The notes: generated from the letters alone by a model not told the origin. Counted from the first letter of the stretch, positions 1-9,132 are shown. The stretch: 64,000 bases of DNA from Perlucidibaca sp. (GCA_023265995.1 JAHFSA010000004.1:246143-310142), one strand, 5' to 3'. Numbers and translations are program-made.

Positions 1-1
1 T

Positions 2-229
2 GTCACCCTGCTCGATGACCTGGCCTGCGTGCTGGCGATCTGGATGACGCTCAATCTGCTGGTGCTGTCCATCTATGCCGGCTGGGTCATGAAGGTCAGC
101 CATGTGCGCAAGGCGCTGCAGCTGCCGTCCGAGGCGATCTACAACGTCTGGCGCGTGGCCGTGCGCTGGGTCGCTCCCATCATTCTGCTGAGCGGTCTCG
201 CCCAGCTCCTGCGCGCGCTCTTCGCCTGA
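2..229 (+). CDS. Sodium-dependent transporter (NSS/SNF family), C-terminal fragment
   Basis: This is the last 75 codons of a gene that begins before the window. The reading frame is open from base 2. It shows one hydrophobic helix, a short basic cytoplasmic stretch (KVSHVRKALQ), then an I-Y-N-x-W-R segment and a final helix starting near V-A-P-I. The Y-N-x-W-R...aP-I layout is typical of the C-terminus of bacterial neurotransmitter:sodium symporters, which import amino acids or related solutes with Na+. Its stop codon overlaps the ratB start (TGATG), so the two are probably co-transcribed. The family call rests on this tail only and the substrate cannot be told. Confidence 0.6.
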   Translation, partial: VTLLDDLACVLAIWMTLNLLVLSIYAGWVMKVSHVRKALQLPSEAIYNVWRVAVRWVAPIILLSGLAQLLRALFA

Positions 230-540
230 TGTCCGCCAGCCTGTCGGTCGAGGTCGCCTACGCCCTGCCGGACCGGCAGTGGCTGGAGGTGCTGTCGGTG
301 CCGGCCGGCAGTTCGGTGCTTGATGCCTTGCGGCTGTCGACGCTGTGGCAGCAGGTGCCCGGGCTGGCGCCGCCGGAGGCTCTGACTGTGGGTGTCTGGG
401 GCAAGGTCGAGAAGCAGCCGGCAACGCGTCTGCTCTGCGCGGGTGACCGCATCGAGATCTACAGGGAGCTGCTGAATGACCCCAAGGAGGCGCGCAAGGA
501 GAGGGCGGCCAGGGTCAGGGCGGAGAAAGCGGGACGCTGA
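229..540 (+). CDS. ratB: RatB/RnfH family ubiquitin-like protein
   Basis: 103 aa. The opening V-E-V-A-Y-A-L-P-D-R-Q and the C-terminal D-R-I-E-I-Y-R-E-L-L-N-D-P-K-E-A-R are signatures of the RnfH/RatB (UPF0125) family, a beta-grasp ubiquitin-like fold of unsettled function. The tail is very basic (RKERAARVRAEK). In many gammaproteobacteria this gene follows ratA and precedes bamE. Here ratA is not the upstream neighbour; a transporter gene is, with overlapping stop and start codons. The gene ends just before a GC-rich hairpin shared with the convergent bamE. Confidence 0.88.
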   Translation: MSASLSVEVAYALPDRQWLEVLSVPAGSSVLDALRLSTLWQQVPGLAPPEALTVGVWGKVEKQPATRLLCAGDRIEIYRELLNDPKEARKERAARVRAEKAGR

Positions 541-542
541 AC

Positions 543-570
543 GGGCCGGCAGCCTTGCGGCTGCCGGCCC
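543..570. terminator. Bidirectional hairpin between ratB and bamE
   Basis: Perfect 12-bp inverted repeat GGGCCGGCAGCC / GGCTGCCGGCCC with a TTGC loop, lying between two convergent stop codons. There is no clear T-run on either side, so it may work as a factor-assisted terminator or as an mRNA 3' end stabiliser. Confidence 0.6.
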
Positions 571-580
571 GACAGGAGGC

Positions 581-1018
581 TCAGGGCAGTTGCTGCATCT
601 GGGCGGCGGCGTTCGACTCGGTGGTGCGCACGGCGCTGTCCTTGCTTGCCGGCAGCGACGGAGCCTTGGTCGGCAGGGCGCCATCAATCTCCACGTGCTC
701 GACCGCGCCGTTGGCGAAGAAGACGCTGACGCGACGATGCGGAATCTTGTCCATCTTGGCTTCCTTGGCATAGGTGCCGGGCAGGAAGCGGTAGGCGTAA
801 TCCCAGCGCGACGGGCTCAGGGTGTCGGTCACCAGCGGGGTGCCGAGCAGGTAGCGCACCTGGGCAGGACTCATGCCCGGACGCAGCTGATCGACCTGCT
901 CCTGGGTGATGGCCTGGCCTTGCACGATATCGATGCGATAGGCACGGAAAATGTTCTTGCAGCCCGTGGTCGTCAGCAGGACGCCCACGATGAGGGCCGT
1001 CATCAACTTCTTTTGCAT
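581..1018 (-). CDS. bamE: Outer membrane assembly lipoprotein BamE (SmpA/OmlA)
   Basis: 145 aa. An N-terminal lipoprotein signal (hydrophobic run, then L-L-T-T-T-G-C with Cys20 as the lipidated residue) is followed by a SmpA/OmlA domain. The segment around residues 35-60 (Q-G-x-x-I-T-Q-E-x-V-D-Q-L-R-P-G-M-S-x-x-Q-V) and the G-T-P-L-V-x-D...W-D-Y motif are typical of BamE. It is a small subunit of the BAM complex that inserts beta-barrel proteins in the outer membrane. The family core ends near residue 110; the Ala/Gln-rich tail is an extension. It is divergent from fur, the same arrangement as in Pseudomonas. Confidence 0.92.
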   Translation of the reverse strand: MQKKLMTALIVGVLLTTTGCKNIFRAYRIDIVQGQAITQEQVDQLRPGMSPAQVRYLLGTPLVTDTLSPSRWDYAYRFLPGTYAKEAKMDKIPHRRVSVFFANGAVEHVEIDGALPTKAPSLPASKDSAVRTTESNAAAQMQQLP

Positions 1019-1107
1019 GACCGCGAATATCCTCGTTGCCTGTCGATAAGTGCCCCGCGGGGCGAGTGTGCGCTATCATACGGCATCGCCCGCGAAGAGA
1101 CGAATTC
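1019..1107. promoter_or_regulatory. Divergent bamE/fur promoter region
   Basis: This 89-bp gap separates two divergent starts. The segment CGCTATCATACG at 1071-1082 holds TATCAT on the plus strand and TATGAT on the minus strand, so one near-symmetrical -10 element could serve both genes. No good -35 hexamer is visible at 17 bp in either direction. Overlapping divergent promoters are known for omlA-fur in Pseudomonas; applying that here is inference. Confidence 0.4.
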
Positions 1108-1533
1108 ATGTCGATCAGCAACCAGGAACTGCGCAAGGCCGGCCTCAAGGTCACGTTGCCGCGCGTCAAGATTCTCGAACTGCTGGAGAACTCCCCTGTC
1201 CATCACCTCAGTGCCGAAGATGTCTACAAGGCATTGCTGGGTGCGGGCGAGGATGTCGGGCTGGCCACGGTCTATCGCGTGCTGACCCAGTTCGAGGCGG
1301 CAGGCATAGTCGAGCGTCATCACTTCGAGGGCGGGCACTCGGTGTTCGAACTCAAGGACAGCGAGCACCACGATCACATCGTCTGCATCGACTGCGGCAA
1401 GGTCTCCGAATTCCACGATGACATCATCGAGGAGCGCCAGCTCGCCGTGGCGGCGAGACTGGGCTACAGCCTCACCGGTCACTCCCTGCATCTGTACGGC
1501 CGCTGCAACAAGTGCGCCGTCGGCCGCGGCTGA
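1108..1533 (+). CDS. fur: Ferric uptake regulator Fur
   Basis: 141 aa, normal Fur length. The N-terminal winged helix contains L-K-V-T-L-P-R and the recognition region around D-V-G-L-A-T-V-Y-R-V-L-x-Q-F. The C-terminal dimerisation half carries the His-rich metal site H-H-D-H and the Cys pairs C-I-D-C and C-N-K-C. Fur represses iron-uptake genes when bound to Fe2+. The start at 1108 is chosen because the protein then begins M-S-I-S-N-Q-E-L-R-K-A-G-L-K, as in homologues, after a GAAGAGA ribosome-binding site; a longer upstream frame is not homologous. It converges with recN with only 2 nt between stop codons. Confidence 0.96.
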   Translation: MSISNQELRKAGLKVTLPRVKILELLENSPVHHLSAEDVYKALLGAGEDVGLATVYRVLTQFEAAGIVERHHFEGGHSVFELKDSEHHDHIVCIDCGKVSEFHDDIIEERQLAVAARLGYSLTGHSLHLYGRCNKCAVGRG

Positions 1534-1542
1534 GCTCAGCCG
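1527..1542. repeat. Palindrome spanning the fur and recN stop codons
   Basis: CGGCTGAG|CTCAGCCG is a perfect 16-bp palindrome. It contains the fur TGA (1531-1533) and, on the other strand, the recN TGA (1536-1538). With only 2 nt between the genes, this is the sole candidate for a bidirectional 3' end hairpin. Confidence 0.55.
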
Positions 1543-3191
1543 GCCAGCAGGGTTTCGGCGTGACGCAGGGTTTCCGGCGTGATCGTCAGTCCGCCTGACA
1601 TGCGGGCAATTTCCTCTATGCGCTGAGCCTGTGCCAGCGTCACCACCGTGCTGTGGGTATTGCCGTCGCTGACGCGTTTCTCGACGCGCAGATGGTGATG
1701 TCCGCGCGCCGCCACCTGAGGCTGGTGCGTGATGCTGAAGACCTGGGCGTGCTCGCCGAGAGCGCGCAGCAGACGACCCACCACTTCGGCGATACCGCCA
1801 CCAATACCGACATCGACCTCGTCAAAGACCATGACCGGCACCGGCGAGTGGCGCGCGTGCACGACCTGTATGGCCAGCGACAGGCGTGACAGCTCGCCGC
1901 CGGAGGCGACCTTGGCCAGCGGCCGCAGCGGCTGTCCGGGGTTGGCGCTGAACAGGAATTCGATGTCGTCGAGGCCGTTCTGCGATGGCCTGGCCAGCGG
2001 CGTCAGCACCAGCTGCAGGCGGGCATTGCCCATGCCGAGGCCATGCAGGAAAGCCTGGATGTCGCCGCAGAAGCCGTCGGCGGCGGTCTGCCGGGCCGCG
2101 CGCAGGGCTTCGGCATCGTGGCGGAAGTCGTGTTCGGCGCTGGCCGCCTCGCGCGCCAGCTGCTCCATATCCTGTGCTTCGCGCAGGCCGTCGCACTCCT
2201 GCTGCAGCTGGGTGGTGACAGTGGTCAGCTCGGCCGGGCTGACGCGGTGCTTGCGCGCCAGTTGATGGCACTGGCTCAGGCGCTGCTCCAGCTGTTCGAG
2301 CTCGCCGGGGCTGGCCTCGAGGTCGTCGAGGAAGTGGCGCAGGCCGGGAGCGGCCTCTTCGATCTGGATCAGGGCGCTGCGCAGCAGCTCCAGCGTGCTG
2401 TCCAGCGCCGGAGCGCGATGGGCATGGCCTTCGAGAGTCTTGATGGCGCGCTGCAGCGTGCGTTCGGCGGTGTCGCCATCGCCTTCGCTCATCAGGCTGA
2501 GCGCCAGTTCGCCATCCTGCTGCAGGCTGCCGATGTGGGCCAGGGTGTCGTGGCGCTGCTCGATCTGTTCGTATTCACCGCTCTGCAGGCCGAGCTGTTC
2601 CAGTTCGCGCAGCAGATGCTCGACGATTTCCAGGCGTGCGCTCTGCGCGGCGCCGGCGCTTTCGGCCTGGCGCAGCTTGTCGGCCGTGGCCTGCCAGCGC
2701 CGGAAATGGCCGGCTGTCAGCTCGGCGGCCGGACGCAGGTCGGCGTAGCTGTCGAGCATGAGGCGATGACTGTCTTTGCGCAGCAGGGTCTGGTGCTCGT
2801 GCTGGCTGTGGATGTCGATCAGCAGCTCGCCGATCTCGCGCAGGTCGCCCAGCGTGGCCGGGCGGCCGTTGATGTAGGCGCGCGAGCGGCCGTCGCGGCT
2901 GAAGGTGCGGCGCAGGCTGCACTCGTCGCCTTCGTCGAGCTCGCGGTCGCGCAGCCAGGCCAGTGCCTCCGGCAGATGGCCGACGACAAAGAGCGCGCTG
3001 ACATCGGCGCGTTCGGCGCCGGCACGCACCACGCCGCCATCGGCGCGATCGCCCAGGCAGAGGCCGAGAGCATCCATGAGAATGGACTTGCCGGCCCCGG
3101 TTTCCCCGGTGATGACGGTGAAGCCGGACGAAAACTCCAGCTCCAGGTTCTCGACGATGGCGAATTGGCTGATTTTCAGCAGGCTCAGCAT
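1536..3191 (-). CDS. recN: DNA repair ATPase RecN
   Basis: 551 aa, SMC-like. The N-terminus M-L-S-L-L-K-I-S-Q-F-A-I-V-E is followed by Walker A G-E-T-G-A-G-K-S. A long coiled-coil middle comes next. The C-terminal half holds the ABC signature A-S-G-G-E-L-S-R-L and Walker B V-M-V-F-D-E-V-D-V-G-I-G-G, then the H-loop region F-S-I-T-H-Q-P-Q-V-A. RecN acts in double-strand-break repair. The start at 3191 (ATG) matches family starts; an upstream TTG would add ten unusual residues. No LexA-type box is evident upstream. Confidence 0.95.
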   Translation of the reverse strand: MLSLLKISQFAIVENLELEFSSGFTVITGETGAGKSILMDALGLCLGDRADGGVVRAGAERADVSALFVVGHLPEALAWLRDRELDEGDECSLRRTFSRDGRSRAYINGRPATLGDLREIGELLIDIHSQHEHQTLLRKDSHRLMLDSYADLRPAAELTAGHFRRWQATADKLRQAESAGAAQSARLEIVEHLLRELEQLGLQSGEYEQIEQRHDTLAHIGSLQQDGELALSLMSEGDGDTAERTLQRAIKTLEGHAHRAPALDSTLELLRSALIQIEEAAPGLRHFLDDLEASPGELEQLEQRLSQCHQLARKHRVSPAELTTVTTQLQQECDGLREAQDMEQLAREAASAEHDFRHDAEALRAARQTAADGFCGDIQAFLHGLGMGNARLQLVLTPLARPSQNGLDDIEFLFSANPGQPLRPLAKVASGGELSRLSLAIQVVHARHSPVPVMVFDEVDVGIGGGIAEVVGRLLRALGEHAQVFSITHQPQVAARGHHHLRVEKRVSDGNTHSTVVTLAQAQRIEEIARMSGGLTITPETLRHAETLLAG

Positions 3192-3289
3192 GGCACGGGT
3201 CCGGCGCAGTATTTGTGGCAATGATAGGTCAGCTGCCGCCCCTGCGCGACGCTGCCGGCAGGGCTTTTTCGCCGTGACTGAAATCTGCC

Positions 3290-3320
3290 CTTGAAATCCC
3301 GCGCGGCAGTCACCACATCA
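3290..3320 (+). promoter_or_regulatory. Possible heat-shock (sigma-32) promoter of grpE
   Basis: CTTGAAA (3290-3296), a 16-bp spacer and CCACATCA (3313-3320) resemble the sigma-32 consensus CTTGAAA-N13-16-CCCCATnT. The -35 is flanked by a short dyad CTGCC/GGCAG (3285-3289 and 3305-3309). A second hairpin, TCCGCAA / TTGCGGA (3335-3341 and 3348-3354), lies between this site and the grpE ribosome-binding site. The -10 match is imperfect. Confidence 0.45.
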
Positions 3321-3402
3321 GCCCCATGGTTTTTTCCGCAAGTCCGTTTGCGGACCGTTTTATGCTGTCGCCCCGCAGCCCGGGGCGCCCAAGGAGACTG
3401 AC

Positions 3403-3963
3403 ATGACCGAGCCTACCCGCGAGCCCAAGGCCCAGCCCGAGAACGATGCCATCCAGCCGGAAGTCGTGGCGCCGGAGGCCTTCGAGGCCGCTGCGGCCCA
3501 GACCGGTGCCGAGGCGGCCCGCATTGCCGAGCTGGAAGGTCAGCTGCGCGAGATGCAGCTGCGCACCCAGGCCGAGATCCAGAACATCCAGCGCCGAGCC
3601 GAGCGCGATGTCACCAATGCCCACAAGTACGCGCTGGAGAAGTTCGCCGGCAGCCTGCTGGATGTGGTCGACAACCTGGAGCGCGCGCTCAGCGCGGCGC
3701 CGTCCGACGATCCGGCCGTGAAGGCGCTGGCCGAGGGCGTGGGCCTGACCCACAAGCTCTTCACCGATGTCCTCAAGCGCTTTGCCGTCGAGGCGGTGGA
3801 TCCGATCGGTGCGCCGTTCGATCCCGAGCAGCATCAGGCCGTGTCCATGCAGCCGTCGACCACGGCCGAGCCGAACACCGTGACCGCGGTGTTCCAGAAG
3901 GGCTACACCCTGTCCGGCCGCCTGCTGCGCCCGGCCATGGTGGTGGTGGCTACCGCCGGCTGA
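3403..3963 (+). CDS. grpE: Nucleotide exchange factor GrpE
   Basis: 186 aa. An acidic, disordered N-terminus is followed by a coiled coil (about residues 40-85, L-E-G-Q-L-R-E-M-Q-L-R-x-Q-A-E-I-Q-N-I-Q-R-R-A-E-R-D) and a C-terminal beta domain containing F-D-P-E-Q-H-Q-A-V and the closing G-Y-T-L-S-G-R-L-L-R-P-A-M-V. GrpE releases ADP from DnaK and acts as a thermosensor. An AGGAGA ribosome-binding site precedes the ATG. It sits upstream of dnaK with its own and dnaK-specific heat-shock-like promoters. Confidence 0.96.
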   Translation: MTEPTREPKAQPENDAIQPEVVAPEAFEAAAAQTGAEAARIAELEGQLREMQLRTQAEIQNIQRRAERDVTNAHKYALEKFAGSLLDVVDNLERALSAAPSDDPAVKALAEGVGLTHKLFTDVLKRFAVEAVDPIGAPFDPEQHQAVSMQPSTTAEPNTVTAVFQKGYTLSGRLLRPAMVVVATAG

Positions 3964-3983
3964 GCAGGAAACAGGCAATTTGC

Positions 3984-4021
3984 GGGTATTGCCCTTGAAA
4001 ATCGTGGCAATACCCACATAT
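3984..4021 (+). promoter_or_regulatory. Sigma-32-type promoter of dnaK within a perfect dyad
   Basis: CTTGAAA (3994-4000), 13-bp spacer, CCACATAT (4014-4021) is a good heat-shock promoter match. A perfect 10-bp inverted repeat, GGGTATTGCC (3984-3993) and GGCAATACCC (4006-4015), brackets the -35 so that CTTGAAA lies in the 12-nt loop and the right arm runs into the -10. The dyad is not the CIRCE sequence of HrcA. It could be an operator, or a hairpin at the grpE 3' end. Confidence 0.65.
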
Positions 4022-4033
4022 CCACAGACATGA

Positions 4034-4089
4034 CGCGGTAAATGACCGCGCGACATTCACGATTTGCAGACGAGGCGGCTGACGCCTCG
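4034..4089 (+). promoter_or_regulatory. Two hairpins in the dnaK 5' untranslated region
   Basis: CGCGGT-aaatg-ACCGCG (4034-4050) and CGAGGCG-gctga-CGCCTCG (4071-4089) are two perfect stems between the heat-shock promoter and the dnaK start at 4108. The second ends about 18 nt before the start codon. They could shape mRNA stability or translation; no function can be assigned from sequence. Confidence 0.45.
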
Positions 4090-4107
4090 CGGAGTACGGA
4101 GAGCATC

Positions 4108-6036
4108 ATGGGCAGAATCATTGGTATCGACCTGGGCACCACCAACAGCTGCGTGGCCATTCTCGAAGGTGACAAGGTCAAGGTCATCGAGAATGCCGAG
4201 GGTGCACGCACCACGCCGTCCATCGTGGCCTACACCGACAACGAAGTGCTGGTCGGCGCCGGCGCCAAGCGTCAGGCCGTGACCAACCCGAAGAACACGC
4301 TGTTCGCGGTGAAGCGTCTGATCGGCCGCAAGTTCAAGGACGACGTGGTCCAGAAGGACATCAAGATGGTGCCCTACAGCATCGTCGCCGCCGACAATGG
4401 CGATGCCTGGGTGGAAGTGAAGGGCGACCGCAAGGCACCGCCGCAGATCTCCGCCGAAGTGCTGAAGAAGATGAAGAAGACCGCCGAGGACTACCTGGGC
4501 GAAGCCGTCACCGAAGCCGTCATCACGGTCCCGGCCTACTTCAACGACAGCCAGCGCCAGGCCACCAAGGATGCCGGCCGCATCGCCGGTCTGGATGTGA
4601 AGCGCATCATCAACGAACCGACGGCCGCCGCGCTGGCGTTCGGCATGGACAAGAAGGAAGGCGATCGCAAGATTGCCGTCTATGACCTCGGCGGCGGCAC
4701 CTTCGACGTCTCCATCATCGAAATCGCCGAAGTCGATGGCGAGCACCAGTTCGAAGTGCTGTCCACCAACGGTGACACCTTCCTCGGTGGCGAAGACTTC
4801 GACCTGCGTCTGATCGACTACCTTGCCGACGAGTTCAAGAAGGACTCGGGCATCGACCTGCACAACGATCCGCTCGCCCTGCAGCGTCTCAAGGAAGCTG
4901 CCGAAAAGGCCAAGATCGAGCTGTCGAGCGCGCAGCAGACCGAAGTCAACCTGCCGTACATCACGGCCGATGCCACTGGTCCGAAGCACCTCAACGTCAA
5001 GGTCACCCGCGCCAAGCTGGAAGCCCTGGTCGAAGATCTGGTCGCCCGCACCATCGAGCCCTGCCGTGTCGCCATGACCGATGCCGGTCTCAAGATGTCG
5101 GATATCGGCGATGTCATCCTCGTCGGTGGCCAGACCCGCATGCCGCTGGTGCTGGAGCGCGTGAAGGCGTTCTTCGGCCAGGAACCGCGCCGTGACGTCA
5201 ACCCGGACGAAGCCGTGGCCATCGGTGCCGCCTTCCAGGGCGCCGTGCTCTCCGGCGACGTCAAGGACGTGCTGCTGCTCGACGTGACCCCGCTGTCGCT
5301 GGGCATCGAGACCATGGGCGGCGTCATGACCGCGCTCATCGAAAAGAACACGACCATCCCGACCAAGAAGCAGCAGGTGTTCTCGACCGCCGACGACAAC
5401 CAGGCCGCCGTGACCATCCACGTGCTGCAGGGCGAGCGCAAGCAGGCCGCGCAGAACAAGTCGCTGGGTCGTTTCGACCTCGCCGAGATTCCGCCGGCGC
5501 CGCGCGGCATGCCGCAGATCGAGGTCACCTTCGACATCGACGCCAACGGCATCCTGCATGTCGGCGCCAAGGACAAGGCCACCGGCAAGAGCCAGAGCAT
5601 CGTCATCAAGGCCAACTCCGGCCTGACCGATGCCGAGATCGAGCAGATGGTGCGTGACGCCGAGGCCAATGCCGAGGAAGACAAGAAGTTTGCCGAGCTG
5701 GTCGAGTCGCGCAACCAGGCCGATCAGCTGGTGCACGCCACCCGCAAGACCCTGACCGACCTCGGCGACAAGGCCACGGCGGAAGAGAAGTCGGCCATCG
5801 AAGCCGAGATCGTCAAGGTCGAGGAAGCCATCAAGGCCAACGACAAGGCGCAGATCGATGCCGCCGTCGAAGCCCTGAGCAATGCCTCCATGCCGCTCAT
5901 GCAGAAGCTTTATGCTGATCAGGGCGCGGCCGAAGGCGCTGCTCCGGGTGCGGATGCCGGTGCCGGCGCCGAGCCGAAGAGCGACGATGGCGCGGTCGAA
6001 GCCGAGTTCGAGGAAGTGAAGGACGACAAGAAGTAA
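4108..6036 (+). CDS. dnaK: Chaperone DnaK (Hsp70)
   Basis: 642 aa. The start is placed at [15 protein letters not shown], as in all DnaK proteins; a 22-residue upstream extension is rejected. The ATPase domain (to about 385) has the phosphate loops G-T-T-N-S-C and D-L-G-G-G-T-F-D. The linker [15 protein letters not shown] is followed by the substrate domain and a lid. The tail ends in an acidic [10 protein letters not shown]. It refolds proteins with GrpE and DnaJ, which flank it. A GC hairpin separates it from dnaJ. Confidence 0.98.
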   Translation: MGRIIGIDLGTTNSCVAILEGDKVKVIENAEGARTTPSIVAYTDNEVLVGAGAKRQAVTNPKNTLFAVKRLIGRKFKDDVVQKDIKMVPYSIVAADNGDAWVEVKGDRKAPPQISAEVLKKMKKTAEDYLGEAVTEAVITVPAYFNDSQRQATKDAGRIAGLDVKRIINEPTAAALAFGMDKKEGDRKIAVYDLGGGTFDVSIIEIAEVDGEHQFEVLSTNGDTFLGGEDFDLRLIDYLADEFKKDSGIDLHNDPLALQRLKEAAEKAKIELSSAQQTEVNLPYITADATGPKHLNVKVTRAKLEALVEDLVARTIEPCRVAMTDAGLKMSDIGDVILVGGQTRMPLVLERVKAFFGQEPRRDVNPDEAVAIGAAFQGAVLSGDVKDVLLLDVTPLSLGIETMGGVMTALIEKNTTIPTKKQQVFSTADDNQAAVTIHVLQGERKQAAQNKSLGRFDLAEIPPAPRGMPQIEVTFDIDANGILHVGAKDKATGKSQSIVIKANSGLTDAEIEQMVRDAEANAEEDKKFAELVESRNQADQLVHATRKTLTDLGDKATAEEKSAIEAEIVKVEEAIKANDKAQIDAAVEALSNASMPLMQKLYADQGAAEGAAPGADAGAGAEPKSDDGAVEAEFEEVKDDKK

Positions 6037-6066
6037 GTCGCCCCCGAACTACCGGTGAAAGCGCAG

Positions 6067-6086
6067 ACGCGGGGGCTTCCCCGCGT
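6067..6086 (+). terminator. Hairpin between dnaK and dnaJ
   Basis: ACGCGGGG-gctt-CCCCGCGT, an 8-bp perfect stem followed by TTGCG. A wider GCAGACGC / GCGTCTGC pairing encloses it (about 6063-6070 and 6088-6095). With no long T-run it is more likely an attenuating or mRNA-processing hairpin that lowers dnaJ relative to dnaK than a full stop. Confidence 0.5.
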
Positions 6087-6147
6087 TTGCGTCTGCGTTG
6101 ATTGCATAATTTAAGGCGGAGAAGGGCAGGTTGCCCTGGGTGTGAAC

Positions 6148-7284
6148 ATGGCCAAGCGTGATTTCTACGAAGTACTCGGCGTTGCCAAGAATGCCAGCGA
6201 TGATGAGCTGAAGAAGGCTTATCGCCGGCTCGCCATGAAGTTCCATCCGGACCGCAATCCGGACAACAAGGAAGCCGAAGAGAAGTTCAAGGAGGCCAAC
6301 GAGGCCTACGAGATGCTCTCCGACGCCGACAAGCGCGCCGCCTATGATCGCTACGGCCATGCCGGTGTCGATCCCAACATGGCTGGCGGTGGCGGCTTCA
6401 GTGGTGGTGGCGCCGGTTTCGGCGACATCTTCGGTGATGTCTTCGGCGACATCTTCGGTGGCGGCGGTCGCGGTGGTGCCCAGCGCTCCAATCGCGGCGC
6501 CGACCTCGGCTACACGCTGGAGCTGGACCTCGAGGAGGCCGTGCGCGGCACCAAGGTGCAGATCCGCGTGCCGACCATGGCCGAGTGCGAAACCTGCGAC
6601 GGCACCGGTGCCAAGAAGGGCACCAGCGCGAGCCAGTGCCGCTCCTGCAACGGCAGTGGCCAGGTGCGCGTGCAGCAGGGCTTCTTCGTGATGAGCCAGA
6701 CCTGCCCGACCTGTCACGGTCGCGGCAAGGTCATCCCGGATCCCTGCCGCAGCTGTCACGGCGAAGGTCGCGTGCGCAAGCAGAAGACCCTGGAAGTGAA
6801 GATCCCGGCCGGTGTCGATACCGGCGACCGCATTCGTCTCAGCGGCGAAGGCGAAGCCGGCAGTCATGGCGGTCCGGCCGGCGATCTCTACGTGCAGGTG
6901 TCGGTGCGCGATCACCGCATCTTCAAGCGCGATGGCGCCGATCTCTACTGCGAAGTGCCTATCGACTTCACCGATGCCGCGCTGGGTGGCGAGCTGGAAG
7001 TGCCGACCCTGGATGGCCGCGTCAAGCTGCGCATTCCGGAAGGTACGCAGACCGGCAAGCTGTTCCGTCTCAAGGGCAAGGGCGTCAAGCCGATCCGCGC
7101 GCATGCGCAGGGCGACATGCTCTGCCGCGTCATGGTCGAAACGCCGGTGCATCTGAACGCGAAACAGAAGGAGCTGCTGCGCGAATTCCAGGAGTCGCTC
7201 AATGGCGACAGCGGCAAGCAGTCGCCGCAGAAGGAGTCCTTCTTCAGCGCCGTGCGCAAGTTCTTCGATGAAATGACCAAGTAA
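6148..7284 (+). CDS. dnaJ: Co-chaperone DnaJ (Hsp40)
   Basis: 378 aa, type I DnaJ. The J domain (1-70) has the H-P-D motif in K-F-H-P-D-R-N-P. A Gly/Phe-rich linker follows (about 75-115). The zinc-binding region has four C-x-x-C-x-G-x-G repeats ([32 protein letters not shown]). C-terminal substrate domains complete it. The ATG at 6148 gives the canonical [12 protein letters not shown]; a GTG two codons upstream is less likely. It stimulates DnaK ATPase. Confidence 0.97.
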   Translation: MAKRDFYEVLGVAKNASDDELKKAYRRLAMKFHPDRNPDNKEAEEKFKEANEAYEMLSDADKRAAYDRYGHAGVDPNMAGGGGFSGGGAGFGDIFGDVFGDIFGGGGRGGAQRSNRGADLGYTLELDLEEAVRGTKVQIRVPTMAECETCDGTGAKKGTSASQCRSCNGSGQVRVQQGFFVMSQTCPTCHGRGKVIPDPCRSCHGEGRVRKQKTLEVKIPAGVDTGDRIRLSGEGEAGSHGGPAGDLYVQVSVRDHRIFKRDGADLYCEVPIDFTDAALGGELEVPTLDGRVKLRIPEGTQTGKLFRLKGKGVKPIRAHAQGDMLCRVMVETPVHLNAKQKELLREFQESLNGDSGKQSPQKESFFSAVRKFFDEMTK

Positions 7285-7304
7285 GTCCGGTCATTCGCGA
7301 GGCA

Positions 7305-7335
7305 CAAAAAAGCCCGGCAGATGCCGGGCTTTTTT
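7305..7335. terminator. Intrinsic terminator after dnaJ (bidirectional)
   Basis: AAAAAAGCCCGGC-agat-GCCGGGCTTTTTT: a strong GC stem with A-tract and T-tract on either side, so it can stop both dnaJ and the convergent mscS-type gene. Confidence 0.9.
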
Positions 7336-7351
7336 GTTTGCCGCGCTTCGT

Positions 7352-8158
7352 TCAGCTGTTGCTGACGATGGTGCGGTTGGCCGGGATCGGGAAGCCGGCC
7401 TGGCCGCCGACATTGACGATGGCGCGGTTGGTGTCGAAGTAGACCTGCCAGTAGTCGTTGTTGTGGCAGAACGGGCGCACGGCGACGACCGGACCGTACT
7501 GGGTGAACTCCAGCACTTCGATGACCGGCGCCGGGCTGGTCTTCACGTTCGCGATGGCGCTGACGGCGGCGCTCAGGCGGCTCACGGCATCGGCCACGTT
7601 GACCGAGGCATCGAGCTGGCACTTCAGGTCGACGCGGCGGAAGTCGTTGCTCGAGTAGTTGGTGATGTTGTCCGAGAACAGCTTGTTGTTGCCGACAAAG
7701 ACGCGGGTGTTGTCGCCGGTGTCGATGGTGGTCACGAACAGGCCGATTTCCTTGACCTCACCGGTGATGCCTGCGCCCTGGATCATGTCGCCGACCTTGA
7801 ACGGACGCAGCACGACCAGGAAGACGCCGGCGGCGAGATGCGCCAGCAGGCCGGACCAGGCCATGCCGATGGCGATGCCGGCGGCGGCGAGCACGGCGGC
7901 GAAGGTCGAGGTCTGCACGCCCAGCGTCGACAGCACGCTGATGAACAGCAGGATGTTGAGGCCGACCCCGAGCGAGGAGTCGGCGTAGCGCACCAGCGTG
8001 GGGTCGATGTGCTTGCGTTCGAGGTTGCGGTGCAGCAGGCCCTGGCCGAAGCGGATCACGCGCGAACCGATGAGCCAGAGCAGCAGGGCGCCGGCGAGTG
8101 AGAAGAGGAAGGATCCGGCGTGTTCGGTCACTACGGCATACCAGTGTTCCAGCGGCAT
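7352..8158 (-). CDS. Small mechanosensitive channel, MscS family
   Basis: 268 aa. Three predicted membrane helices in the N-terminal third are followed by the pore-lining helix region L-A-A-A-G-I-A-I-G-M-A-W-S-G-L-L-A-H-L-A-A-G, then the beta domain entry R-P-F-K-V-G-D-M-I and the V-x-x-I-G-L-F-V-T-T-I segment, as in MscS. These channels open on membrane tension to release solutes on osmotic downshock. An AAGGAG site lies 7 nt before the ATG. In Pseudomonas dnaJ and dapB are adjacent, so this gene looks inserted between them. Confidence 0.9.
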   Translation of the reverse strand: MPLEHWYAVVTEHAGSFLFSLAGALLLWLIGSRVIRFGQGLLHRNLERKHIDPTLVRYADSSLGVGLNILLFISVLSTLGVQTSTFAAVLAAAGIAIGMAWSGLLAHLAAGVFLVVLRPFKVGDMIQGAGITGEVKEIGLFVTTIDTGDNTRVFVGNNKLFSDNITNYSSNDFRRVDLKCQLDASVNVADAVSRLSAAVSAIANVKTSPAPVIEVLEFTQYGPVVAVRPFCHNNDYWQVYFDTNRAIVNVGGQAGFPIPANRTIVSNS

Positions 8159-8218
8159 CTTGATGCTCCTTGGGGGTTGGGGGTTGGTCCTGTACGAGGC
8201 GAGCGCAAACTAAAGCAT

Positions 8219-8248
8219 TTGCTGCTCCGGGTTCAATCTCCGTAGTAT
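8219..8248 (+). promoter_or_regulatory. Putative sigma-70 promoter of dapB
   Basis: TTGCTG (8219-8224), 18-bp spacer, TAGTAT (8243-8248), 27 nt before the dapB start. Confidence 0.5.
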
Positions 8249-8260
8249 CCACGCCCATGA

Positions 8261-9079
<819 letters not shown>

Positions 9080-9132
9080 CACGCGGGTTCGCGCGGTTGG
9101 CACTGAAACAGGGCAGGTTCGTGGTCTTCGGG

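Noticed and set aside
29..229. A complete small membrane protein starting at GTG 29
   Set aside because: The frame is open to the window edge and the content fits the C-terminal end of an NSS transporter, so it is a truncated gene.
3192..3250. LexA/SOS box upstream of recN
   Set aside because: No CTGT-N8-ACAG-like palindrome is present; only a lone TACTG.
3984..4015. CIRCE/HrcA operator at dnaK
   Set aside because: The dyad is GGGTATTGCC-N12-GGCAATACCC, unlike CIRCE TTAGCACTC-N9-GAGTGCTAA in sequence and spacing.
8170..8190. G-rich repeat (GGGGGTTGGGGGTTGG) as a G-quadruplex
   Set aside because: Only two full G-tracts plus a GG are present, too few for a stable four-tract structure; on the other strand it is simply the leader of the MscS gene.
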